From Treponema sp. UBA7570 (GTDB lineage: Bacteria > Spirochaetota > Spirochaetia > Treponematales > Treponemataceae): a DNA stretch of 17,262 nt. The notes under the pieces were generated by a model that saw only the letters and a program-made list of their open reading frames with translations, was not told where the DNA came from and made no database searches. Positions 9,954 through 16,717 of this stretch are shown in pieces. The stretch's first letter is position 1, and each line of letters starts with the position of its first letter. The DNA lies in NCBI GenBank assembly GCA_002477955.1, contig DLLE01000053.1:1-17262 (forward strand). Direction: 5' to 3'. The position numbers and the translations under genes were made by a program.

Positions 9954-10943
9954 TTAAACCGACGGCGCAAATTCGTTGCGAAGTGAATCTGCTTCCTCTT
10001 TTTTCATAAAATATCCGTGCGGATTTCTAACTGCCGTATTGTCTGCTATTTCATCGCCATTTGAATTTATGCGCTTTGTGCCAAATTCTCGCCAACCAAA
10101 ATCCTTGCAGCCTTTTTCAGGATAAACCGTTTTTTTGCCGTCTTCGTCCGTCCAAATTCTATCATCGTAATTTTCGTCAATCTTGCAGTCAATCAAGGCA
10201 ATGCTGTCCCAACGGTCAACACTGTCTTTTGCTCCAGTTCCCTGACTTCTTCCAATCCAAAGCTCGCTTCCTTCCGGTCTTCTGTCTGCCGTAAAAGTGC
10301 AGTCCACAAAAATAAATCCCGGTCTTGAATTTAGCGCGCGGCTCTGGACAACATAAGCAGGTCTGATTCCTGGACGGTTGTCCTCTCTTGTGTGAATTTT
10401 ACAATTTACCCAAACCGAAGTGTCGCAATATCCCCAGATAAAATCAATGTCGCCTGTAATGTAGCAATCTTCAAAACGGCTAAAACCTTTTACGTGAACA
10501 GTGTCCTGACGGCTTATAAAACGCATATTCTGACACAAAAGGCTCCCGTTCTGGTTATGAAAACACAATGCTTCCGCCTGATTTCCCAAAGAAGCGTCAT
10601 CGCAACTTTTTAAGTGAGTATTTTCAATCGTAAAACCGCGCAATGTAACTTCAGACGCATTCGGTCCAATCACAAAAACAGCACGGTTTTCTGTATCTTT
10701 ATGAAAAGCTTCGCAATTTTCTGCAAGCAGGACAATATCTTCCGGCTTTGTTCCGGCCATTCCTTCAAGAATCAGCGGGTTTGGAAGATTATAAGAAAGT
10801 ATTCCAGGATATTTTCCGGCAGCGAGCAAAATACGGACAGGCGTATCAATATCAATTGAACCGCTGGCCGTTATTTCTTTAATTTTCTTAAAAGTCTGGG
10901 CAATTATTCCCGTATTTGACGGAGCAATTTTAAATTCAACCAT
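9954..10943 (-). CDS. CE8 pectin methylesterase, predicted cytoplasmic
   Basis: A 329-residue right-handed beta-helix carbohydrate esterase that removes methyl groups from galacturonate residues of pectin. Family residues are visible: Q-A-E-A-L (Gln122, oxyanion side), Q-D-T-V (Gln146 and acid/base Asp147) and G-D-I-D-F-I-W-G at 164-171 with nucleophile Asp167. The usual L-G-R-P-W is I-G-R-S-Q here, with Arg232 kept. The ATG at 10943 is preferred because AAGGA lies 8 bases upstream; the in-frame ATG at 10952 sits right against that site. There is no signal peptide, unlike secreted plant-pathogen pectinesterases, so the likely substrate is imported methylated oligogalacturonide. The product would feed the GH28 enzyme encoded next. 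The hydrolase gene upstream ends 148 bp away. Confidence 0.92.
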   Translation of the reverse strand: MVEFKIAPSNTGIIAQTFKKIKEITASGSIDIDTPVRILLAAGKYPGILSYNLPNPLILEGMAGTKPEDIVLLAENCEAFHKDTENRAVFVIGPNASEVTLRGFTIENTHLKSCDDASLGNQAEALCFHNQNGSLLCQNMRFISRQDTVHVKGFSRFEDCYITGDIDFIWGYCDTSVWVNCKIHTREDNRPGIRPAYVVQSRALNSRPGFIFVDCTFTADRRPEGSELWIGRSQGTGAKDSVDRWDSIALIDCKIDENYDDRIWTDEDGKKTVYPEKGCKDFGWREFGTKRINSNGDEIADNTAVRNPHGYFMKKEEADSLRNEFAPSV

Positions 10944-10972
10944 GATAAACATCCTTGCTTTTATAATTGTTG

Positions 10973-10978
10973 ATTATA
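10973..10978 (-). promoter_or_regulatory. Candidate -10 element for the methylesterase gene
   Basis: A perfect TATAAT on the minus strand lies about 30 bp before the chosen ATG, in the 148-bp gap after the hydrolase gene. The -35 region 17 bp upstream (TGCTTT) matches poorly, so this is a weak or activator-dependent promoter at best. Confidence 0.35.
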
Positions 10979-11091
10979 TTAGGCATTATGCGCTAAAAGC
11001 ACATATTTTGTCTTTATTTTCAAAAATTGCAAAATTCCATTTCCTCACAACAAGAATAAAAAATCGCAACTTCAAAAAAACATCTACTCTT

Positions 11092-12087
11092 TTAATTATA
11101 TTTTTCGACAAATTTTGTCAGTTCTTTTTCGTATCTGTCCCAATCCACAATATAAGAAACTGCGTGGGGAACGTTTTCAAAAAGAACCAATTTTGTCTTT
11201 TCTGGAAAACGCTGCTTGTAAAGCATAAAATTCGTTACGGTCATTTCGTAAGGAACAGTATGGTCGTCAGTTCCTGTTATAAACAAAAACGGCAATTGTG
11301 TTTTTTCGAGGGCTTTTAAGGTTGAATATTCTTTTAATCCAAAACCGCCAATTTTTTTGCAGTACCAGCCGGCAGAATCAAGAAGAATTTTCGCAACTCC
11401 CGGCCAAATGCGCATTTCGTCCGTCATTGTCCAGCGCACAATTTCATAAGGCTCAGTAAATCCGCAGTCGGCAATAATTCCACGCACATTATACGGCAAA
11501 TCCAGCCCAGAAGCCATTGTGACAGTTGCACAGCCCATGCTAATTCCGCCGACAAAAAGCGGCAAGTCGTTTCCGTAAATTTCATTGATTTTTAACATCC
11601 AGTCGCGGCAGTCATAACGTTCCCTTATTCCAAAAGTAATAAATTTTCCTTCGCTCAAACCGTGCGACCTTTGATAAGGCATAACAACGTTAAAATTCAT
11701 CTTATGAAAAAATCTGGCGATTGTCGCAAATTCCCGCACAGGCCCAGAGTGAAAACCATGCATCAAAAGAACAGTTCCGCGGCAAGAAGAAGAATTTTCA
11801 GAATTCCAGACAATCGCTTTTAATTTTAAGGAATCAAAACTCGTAATTTCGATTAAAGGAAGATTTAGAGAATCAATATATTCGCTGTCGGCAAGATGAC
11901 GCTTGTAATTTTCTTCGCCAGCATAAAATTTAATCTCGTGCTCAACAGTGCGTTCTTTTGCAGCCCGGCTAAAATTCGGCAGAAAAACAAAATTGTAAAT
12001 GCAAATGTTAAAAACAGCGGCAAGCGCAACAATAATTCCACAAATAATTCCAGCAATTTTTGCATACTTAAAAACATTTTTTTTCAT
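11092..12087 (-). CDS. Membrane-anchored alpha/beta hydrolase, probable esterase
   Basis: A 331-residue serine hydrolase. Residues about 10-36 form one strongly hydrophobic segment after a Lys-rich start, predicting an N-terminal membrane anchor or uncleaved signal with the catalytic domain outside the cytoplasm. The fold signature is clear: H-G-F-H-S-G oxyanion loop (110-115), G-I-S-M-G with nucleophile Ser183, G-T-D-D-H-T-V-P with probable acid Asp275, and P-H with His307. The layout resembles single-pass hydrolases annotated as cell-surface or YqkD-like; the substrate cannot be deduced. Its place between the pectate lyase and methylesterase genes suggests removal of acetyl or other ester groups from pectin, but this is inference from neighbours only. 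I chose the ATG at 12087; a TTG at 12105 would add six residues. Neither has an obvious ribosome site. Confidence 0.85.
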   Translation of the reverse strand: MKKNVFKYAKIAGIICGIIVALAAVFNICIYNFVFLPNFSRAAKERTVEHEIKFYAGEENYKRHLADSEYIDSLNLPLIEITSFDSLKLKAIVWNSENSSSCRGTVLLMHGFHSGPVREFATIARFFHKMNFNVVMPYQRSHGLSEGKFITFGIRERYDCRDWMLKINEIYGNDLPLFVGGISMGCATVTMASGLDLPYNVRGIIADCGFTEPYEIVRWTMTDEMRIWPGVAKILLDSAGWYCKKIGGFGLKEYSTLKALEKTQLPFLFITGTDDHTVPYEMTVTNFMLYKQRFPEKTKLVLFENVPHAVSYIVDWDRYEKELTKFVEKYN

Positions 12088-12149
12088 ATAAGCATTATGT
12101 AACAAATTTGCATTTTATGGAAACCTCAAAAGATTTTTTTTGCCGGCCG

Positions 12150-12275
12150 ATTAAAAAATTTCTGGAGCACAATCTGCCTTCTAACCCGTCTTGCGCCCTT
12201 CCGCTTTTGCTGCATTTTCAGGGCGGTTAAAACCACCCTGAAAACTTCGGGGCTACAGCCGGGGCTAAGTTTTAC
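12150..12275 (-). repeat. GC-rich intergenic stretch with a strong hairpin
   Basis: The 198-bp gap between the pectate lyase stop and the hydrolase start is much richer in G+C than its surroundings. It holds an inverted repeat at 12215-12244: arms TTTTCAGGG and CCCTGAAAA, then a C/A mismatch and an inner GGT/ACC closing a 4-base loop. A short GGCT/AGCC hairpin lies near 12252-12261. No T run follows on the minus strand, so this is not a classic intrinsic terminator, though it may still end or stabilise the pectate lyase transcript. Its composition suggests a dispersed intergenic element. Confidence 0.4.
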
Positions 12276-12285
12276 TTAAAAAGTT

Positions 12286-13590
12286 TTATTTTTTTACCAA
12301 AACTTTTCCATTTCCGGCACCGGATTTTACAATCTGCTCAACGTTTTCTGCGCTGTCCGCCTTGTAAGAATAATAATCAGCAGGAATCCATTCCGGTTTT
12401 TGCGAAAGTCCGGCGGTTTTTATATTTTTGCTTGCAACATCGTACATTGAGCCAAAAGTATTTGAAGTAACAGACTTTTCTTTGTCTGCAAAAAAATTTG
12501 CTTCGCTGTAAATGCGGCATTCTGCACGGCGGTCAATTCCGCGGCTTTCTGTATTTGTATAAAGATTGTTGTAAATATGTATTGTTGCAAAACGAACCAT
12601 TGGAAGCCGCTGAGTACATTTGTCAAACCAGTTGTGATGAAGCGTAATTGTCTGATGGAGCCTGTCAGCAGTTTTTTTGTCGCTGTTTCCAATCAGCATG
12701 GTTTTGTCATGGTTGTAGAATTTGCACCAGCTTACCGTAACAAAATCATTTGTATTCGTAATATCGCAAAGTCCATCGTAAACCTGCCATTTTATGCTTA
12801 CTCCGTCTTTTGTAAGATATTTGTCGGATTCAACTTCTTTGTGGCTAAATTTCGGGCTCAAAGAACAATGGTCTATCCAAACATATTTTGAATTTTGAAT
12901 TGCAATACAGTCAAAATCTGCGTTCAAGCCGTCTGATTCTTCAATTTTTGGAAAAGGATTGTAGCAGTTTGTAAAGCTCAAATTTCTTATGATTACGTTC
13001 TGCACTTTTTTTATGCTCACGCTTCCGCCTACAATTCCAGAATTTTCATCAAGACCAATTAAGGTCGTGTTGTCCTGCAAGCGCAAAAATACAAGTTCGC
13101 GCCAGTAATTGTTGAGCTCAGTGCGAAGTCCTGCAATTTTTCCGCTCTGATCTTCATTGTAATTAAAACTTGCAGTGTATTTTTCTTTCCATTCTTTATA
13201 AGAATTTACAGGAAGAGCAGTTCCGGCTGTTTTTTCTTTTAAAAGTTTGTCCATTTGGTCAGTTGAACCGTTTACAGTTTCTGGCAAAAGAGAACCGCTG
13301 CCTGTGTCTGTCATGTCGATTATACCTTTTACATAAATAATCCGGCGCTCTCCCTGTTTTAAGGCAGAAAGCAGCTCTTCGCGGTTAGTAACAGTTAAAA
13401 CAACAGAAGCGCCAGCTCCGCCATTTGTGCCATAAGCCGACGGCGGAACAACGGCATTTCCGGAAAGGTCTTTTGTACCAGAAAAAGAAGCCCAGCCGTC
13501 TGACTTGTCATTGGCAGAAATTTGAGCGGCAAAAAGCCCCGCAACAGAAAAAAACGCAGCACAAATAGCGCTAATAAATTTTTTTTTCAT
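12286..13590 (-). CDS. Secreted PL1 pectate lyase
   Basis: A 434-residue polysaccharide lyase that cleaves de-esterified polygalacturonate by calcium-dependent beta-elimination. Residues 1-21 are a typical signal peptide (M-K-K-K, hydrophobic core, cleavage likely around L-F-A-A), so it is exported. PL1 motifs are in order: N-T-T-L-I-G (174-179), V-W-I-D-H-C (237-242), D-G-L-C-D with likely calcium ligands Asp272 and Asp276, H-D-K-T-M-L-I-G (294-301) and R-L-P-M-V-R (328-333), where Arg328 matches the catalytic Arg of the family. An insert between about 92 and 165 resembles that of Bacillus-type Pel enzymes. The ATG at 13590 has GGAG six bases upstream. It is the only pectin enzyme here with a cleavable export signal and would make the unsaturated oligomers used by the downstream enzymes. 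Confidence 0.95.
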   Translation of the reverse strand: MKKKFISAICAAFFSVAGLFAAQISANDKSDGWASFSGTKDLSGNAVVPPSAYGTNGGAGASVVLTVTNREELLSALKQGERRIIYVKGIIDMTDTGSGSLLPETVNGSTDQMDKLLKEKTAGTALPVNSYKEWKEKYTASFNYNEDQSGKIAGLRTELNNYWRELVFLRLQDNTTLIGLDENSGIVGGSVSIKKVQNVIIRNLSFTNCYNPFPKIEESDGLNADFDCIAIQNSKYVWIDHCSLSPKFSHKEVESDKYLTKDGVSIKWQVYDGLCDITNTNDFVTVSWCKFYNHDKTMLIGNSDKKTADRLHQTITLHHNWFDKCTQRLPMVRFATIHIYNNLYTNTESRGIDRRAECRIYSEANFFADKEKSVTSNTFGSMYDVASKNIKTAGLSQKPEWIPADYYSYKADSAENVEQIVKSGAGNGKVLVKK

Positions 13591-13621
13591 AAAAAACTCC
13601 AGAAACTCTCAAAATATAGAC

Positions 13622-13630
13622 ATTGTAGCA
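13622..13630 (-). promoter_or_regulatory. Candidate extended -10 promoter of the pectate lyase gene
   Basis: On the minus strand TGC precedes TACAAT (13627-13622), an extended -10 element about 30 bp before the ATG. The -35 region (TGTCTT at 17 bp) is a poor match. The rest of the gap from 13591 to 13821 is AT-rich and shows nothing else that I can name. Confidence 0.35.
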
Positions 13631-13821
13631 AGCAGATAAAATCTAAGACACAGCAAATCTGTAAAAAACAAGTTATTATAAAAATATTATTAACCCAAAT
13701 GTCGAGTTTTGATAAGAACAGCAGTTTAAGAGTCATTTCCGCGCTTGACACGGCAATTTTTGGAAACTGTTTTACTAAAACCCGACATTCGGCCAATTAA
13801 GTCAAAACCCGGCTTAAGGAT

Positions 13822-13920
13822 TGGAGTACCGCCGAAGGCGTTCGTAAGCAGCTTGCTGCGTCGAATGGAGCGACAGCGGAAGTACGGAAAGCCTGACGGC
13901 GGCTTGCCGCCGGAAGCTCC
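13822..13920. repeat. GC-rich multi-hairpin intergenic element
   Basis: In the 336-bp gap between the ATPase stop and the pectate lyase start, about 100 bp are sharply GC-richer than the flanks. They contain four small hairpins in a row: CGCC/GGCG (13830-13840), GCAGC/GCTGC (13848-13859), GTCG/CGAC (13860-13874) and CGGCGGC/GCCGCCG (13897-13912). GGAG near 13824 and CTCC at 13917-13920 bound the element. The last hairpin lies just past the ATPase stop but has no T run on the minus strand; eight T follow CTCC on the plus strand. It looks like a dispersed repeat or folded RNA element. No coding potential is supported. Confidence 0.5.
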
Positions 13921-13926
13921 TTTTTT

Positions 13927-16101
13927 TTACTTTTTTAAAATTCGCATTGCATTTAAGACGGCAAAAAATGTTACTCCTACGTCGCCAAATACAGCGAGCC
14001 ACATTCCTGTTATGCCGGCTGCGCCTAAAACCATTATTGCAGCTTTTATTCCGAGGCTCAAAACTACGTTCTGCAAAACTACCGCCATTGTGCTTCGGCT
14101 GATTTTTATCGCGTCGATTAAATGTTCAGGCTTGTCGTCCATTATGACTACATCTGCCGCTTCGATTGCAGCATCGCTTCCAAGCGCGCCCATTGCCACT
14201 CCAACGTCTGCACAGGCAAGAACCGGACTGTCGTTGATTCCGTCGCCGACGTACACAAGGCTGCCTTTTTTTTGAGTTTTTTGTTCAATAAGTTCTTTTA
14301 CGCGGTTTACCTTGTCTTCCGGCAAAAGTCCTGCAAAAAGCCGGTCGATTCCAAGCTCGCCTGCAACAATTTGGGCTGTTTTCTGGTTGTCGCCGGTCAG
14401 CATTGCTGTCTGACGTACGCCACATTTTTTGAGAGCGCCGATTGTTTTTTTTGCATCTTTTTTTAATTCATCGCTTATGACTATGCAGCCTTTGTAAATG
14501 CCATCTTCTGCGACATGAACAACTGTTCCGGCAAGTTTTTTTTCTTCCAGCTGAATTTTGATTTTTGGGTCAATCTGAACATTTTCTTTTTCCAGAAGTT
14601 TTTCGTTTCCTGCAAGAACTGTTTTTTGGTCAAGTTCGATTTTTATTCCGTGGCCGCTGATTTCCCTTGCATTTTTACGAATACAAAGCTCGCAGCAACT
14701 GTTGTCGAGCCCGTTTTTTAAATTCATTTTCTGGTGTGCAGTGCAAAGAGATTTTGAGATTGGATGAACCGAATAGTATTCTGCATGAGCCGCAAGCGCC
14801 AAAAGCTCATCTTCGCCAACACCTTCAACCACAAACACTTTTGAAACCGCAAATGTGCCTTTTGTGAGCGTGCCTGTCTTGTCAAAAACAGCAGTGTCAA
14901 TTTTGCTCAAGGCTTCGATATAATTGCTTCCTTTTATAAGAATTCCATGCCGGCTTGCCGCTCCAATTCCGCTAAAAAATGAAAGAGGAACCGAAATTAC
15001 AAGCGCACAAGGACAGCTTACAACCAAGAACATAAGCGCGCGGTAAACCCATGTGTGCCATCCGTACTGAGCAAAAATTTCCGGCGCAAAGACGCTGAGT
15101 GCAAGCGGCGGAAGAACTGCAACGGCAAGTGCGAGAATACAAACGATTGGAGTGTAGTATTTTGCAAAACGGGTAATGAATTTTTCGCTTTTTGCCTTTG
15201 CTTCGGCAGCTTTTTCCGTCAATTCCAAAATTCTTGTGACTGCGCTTTCGCCATAAGTTTTTGCAACACGAATTCTTACAACGCCCTCGATATTTACAAA
15301 TCCAGCCAAAATTGCGCTTCCTTTTTCAACTTTTCGAGGAACGCTTTCTCCTGTCAACGCACTCGTGTCCATAAATGACGAACCTTCTTCAATTTCGCCA
15401 TCGAGAGCAACTCTTTCGCCTGGTTTTACTTCGATTATTTCGCCGATTTTTACATTTTCCGGTTTTTCTTCTTCGATTTTTCCGTTACGGACAACAAAAG
15501 CCTTATCCGGGCGAATATCCATCAATGCGCTGATTGAATTTCTGCTTTTATCAACGGCATAATCCTGAAAAAATTCTCCTAGATTGTAAAAAATCATTAC
15601 GGCAACGGCTTCGCCAATTTCGCCTACAAAAATCGCTCCAACAGAAGCAATGCTCATCAAAAACTTTTCATCGAAAATTTCACCATGCAAAATATTTTTT
15701 ACGGCAGATTTTATAACATCTTTTCCGCAAATTATATACGCCGCAAAATACAAAACAAGAAAAACAAGCCTTTGCATTCCAACCGGGCCAAATTGAATTG
15801 AACCCAACATCCGGCTAAAAACCGAAAGGTGCTCAACCACAAGCGCAGCGCCAAAAAGCACAATTGCGCAAATTATCTGTCTGAGCGAAAGCTCACCTTC
15901 TTCTTCGTGTTCTTCATTGTCTTCATCGCAATCGTGGGCATGGCAGCATGGGCAGGAATGTTTGTGATGATGTTCATACTCTTTTTTACATCCTTCGTTT
16001 TGACATATGTCAGTACCGTTTTTTCCTTTTATATCGGGTTCCTTATCATTTTTCTTTTCTTCCAAATTATTTTTTTCAAATTCTTCCACCAAATTTTCCA
16101 T
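13927..16101 (-). CDS. zntA: Zn/Cd/Pb-exporting P1B-type ATPase
   Basis: A 724-residue metal pump that uses ATP to export divalent soft metals across the inner membrane. Core motifs: T-G-E-S (250-253), C-P-C in the sixth membrane helix (363-365), D-K-T-G-T-L-T with phosphorylated Asp407, H-P (446-447), T-G-D-N (569-572) and G-D-G-I-N-D (619-624). Lys686 and Asp707 in the last two helices match the ZntA-type metal site and argue against copper. About eight membrane helices are visible. The N-terminus lacks a GMxCxxC domain; residues 33-67 instead form a loose Cys/His/Asp/Glu-rich tail. A Cys cluster (453, 469, 470, 473) sits in the nucleotide-binding domain. The ATG at 16101 has GGGAGGA six bases upstream; an upstream in-frame ATG at 16173 lacks one. 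It lies 150 bp downstream of the ArsR-type gene and is presumably derepressed by zinc or cadmium. Confidence 0.94.
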   Translation of the reverse strand: MENLVEEFEKNNLEEKKNDKEPDIKGKNGTDICQNEGCKKEYEHHHKHSCPCCHAHDCDEDNEEHEEEGELSLRQIICAIVLFGAALVVEHLSVFSRMLGSIQFGPVGMQRLVFLVLYFAAYIICGKDVIKSAVKNILHGEIFDEKFLMSIASVGAIFVGEIGEAVAVMIFYNLGEFFQDYAVDKSRNSISALMDIRPDKAFVVRNGKIEEEKPENVKIGEIIEVKPGERVALDGEIEEGSSFMDTSALTGESVPRKVEKGSAILAGFVNIEGVVRIRVAKTYGESAVTRILELTEKAAEAKAKSEKFITRFAKYYTPIVCILALAVAVLPPLALSVFAPEIFAQYGWHTWVYRALMFLVVSCPCALVISVPLSFFSGIGAASRHGILIKGSNYIEALSKIDTAVFDKTGTLTKGTFAVSKVFVVEGVGEDELLALAAHAEYYSVHPISKSLCTAHQKMNLKNGLDNSCCELCIRKNAREISGHGIKIELDQKTVLAGNEKLLEKENVQIDPKIKIQLEEKKLAGTVVHVAEDGIYKGCIVISDELKKDAKKTIGALKKCGVRQTAMLTGDNQKTAQIVAGELGIDRLFAGLLPEDKVNRVKELIEQKTQKKGSLVYVGDGINDSPVLACADVGVAMGALGSDAAIEAADVVIMDDKPEHLIDAIKISRSTMAVVLQNVVLSLGIKAAIMVLGAAGITGMWLAVFGDVGVTFFAVLNAMRILKK

Positions 16102-16153
16102 AAAAAATCCTCCCATAAAATTCCGCGCTAGCAGCGAGCCAGGGATGGCAAGA

Positions 16154-16192
16154 ATCACAATTTGTAAAAACATCGCTTGAACAAACTGTGAT
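16154..16192 (-). promoter_or_regulatory. Stem-loop 1 in the arsR-family to ATPase leader
   Basis: The arms ATCACAATTTGT (16154-16165) and ACAAACTGTGAT (16181-16192) pair over 12 positions with one mismatch in DNA, which becomes a G-U wobble in minus-strand RNA. The loop is 15 bases. It lies just upstream of the ATPase ribosome site and next to a second hairpin. Confidence 0.5.
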
Positions 16193-16193
16193 A

Positions 16194-16221
16194 ATAAAAA
16201 TTACAAGGATGTAATTTTTAT
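16194..16221 (-). promoter_or_regulatory. Stem-loop 2, perfect 12-bp inverted repeat
   Basis: ATAAAAATTACA and TGTAATTTTTAT form a perfect 12-bp stem around a 4-base loop, 30 bp past the repressor stop codon. The stem is too AT-rich for a confident intrinsic terminator, but it could attenuate readthrough, block 3' decay of the repressor mRNA, or be a DNA-binding site. Confidence 0.55.
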
Positions 16222-16251
16222 CATGCCTCAATTAAAATTCAAAATCAAAAA

Positions 16252-16554
16252 TCACTCGCAAACGTGCTCTATTCCTTGGTTCAAAATCGAAAGAACGTGG
16301 CCGTCGTCTAAAGAATAATAAATCTGCTTTCCGTCACGTCGCCCGCGCACAAGCTTGCTGTCTTTTAAAATTTTAAGTTGATGGCTGATCGCGCTGTCCG
16401 TCATTCCAAGCAATGATGCAACTTCGCCAACAGATTTTTCTCCGTCATGCAAGCAAAAAAGAATTTTTACACGCGTCGAATCTCCAAAAATCTTAAAAAG
16501 CTCGGCAAGGTCAATCAAAACATCTTCGTCCGGCATTTTAATTTCATCTTCCAT
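16252..16554 (-). CDS. ArsR/SmtB-family metal-sensing repressor
   Basis: A 100-residue winged-helix repressor that leaves its operator when metal binds. The helix-turn-helix spans about 41-62 (V-G-E-V-A-S-L-L-G then S-A-I-S-H-Q-L), followed by the wing R-R-D-G-K-Q-I-Y-Y. The C-terminal helix has Asp84-x-His86-x10-His97-x2-Glu100, the alpha-5 site of SmtB/CzrA-type zinc sensors, with Glu in the last position. The alpha-3 C-x-C motif of cadmium/lead/arsenic sensors is absent, so zinc or cobalt is the likely signal. The ATG at 16554 is preferred: AAGGTG lies close upstream, and the in-frame ATG at 16575 lies inside the operator without a ribosome site. It is transcribed toward the ATPase gene, which it very likely controls together with itself. 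Confidence 0.93.
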   Translation of the reverse strand: MEDEIKMPDEDVLIDLAELFKIFGDSTRVKILFCLHDGEKSVGEVASLLGMTDSAISHQLKILKDSKLVRGRRDGKQIYYSLDDGHVLSILNQGIEHVCE

Positions 16555-16568
16555 AAGCCACCTTCTTT

Positions 16569-16598
16569 TGAACATTTGAATAATTGTTCAATCGTTCA
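16569..16598 (-). promoter_or_regulatory. Nested inverted-repeat operator of the ArsR-type repressor
   Basis: A 30-bp symmetric site with outer arms TGAAC/GTTCA and inner arms TTGAA/TTCAA around a 6-base centre. It starts just downstream of the -10 box, where a bound repressor would block initiation. The TGAA-N6-TTCA core matches the operator style known for SmtB/CzrA-like regulators. Confidence 0.75.
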
Positions 16599-16605
16599 TA
16601 ATTTA

Positions 16606-16634
16606 TTTATACTTTTCTTTTTCTCGCCTGTCAA
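16606..16634 (-). promoter_or_regulatory. Sigma70 promoter of the repressor/ATPase unit
   Basis: On the minus strand a perfect TTGACA (16634-16629) and TATAAA (16611-16606) are separated by exactly 17 bp. The start point would fall at the edge of the operator. Confidence 0.8.
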
Positions 16635-16717
16635 CTAAATTCCAAAAATTTGATATATTTTTTTGACATAGTTTCTTTATTCTTCGTGCAAATTTTTCCG
16701 TGCGTCAGGAGCGTTTT

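Noticed and set aside
13897..13928. Intrinsic terminator of the ATPase gene
   Set aside because: On the minus strand the strong hairpin follows the stop codon but no T run comes after it; the T run lies on the plus-strand side, separated by eight bases, and no plus-strand gene precedes it.
13800..13930. Integron attC site, considered because T. denticola carries a chromosomal integron
   Set aside because: The conserved GTTRRRY/RYYYAAC ends are missing and no cassette-like gene or integrase is present.
13745..14275. A 176-codon plus-strand open frame over the GC-rich element and the ATPase 3' end
   Set aside because: It is antisense to the ATPase, whose motifs are unambiguous; the reading through the hairpin element is probably a by-product of its base composition.
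16154..16192. CRP-type site (TGTGA/TCACA half-sites)
   Set aside because: The half-sites are in the wrong order and too far apart (ATCACA then TGTGAT with a long spacer) for the TGTGA-N6-TCACA consensus.
16663..16668. TTGACA upstream of the ABC-F gene as a complete promoter
   Set aside because: No acceptable -10 box is found 15-19 bp downstream, so only a possible -35 can be claimed.
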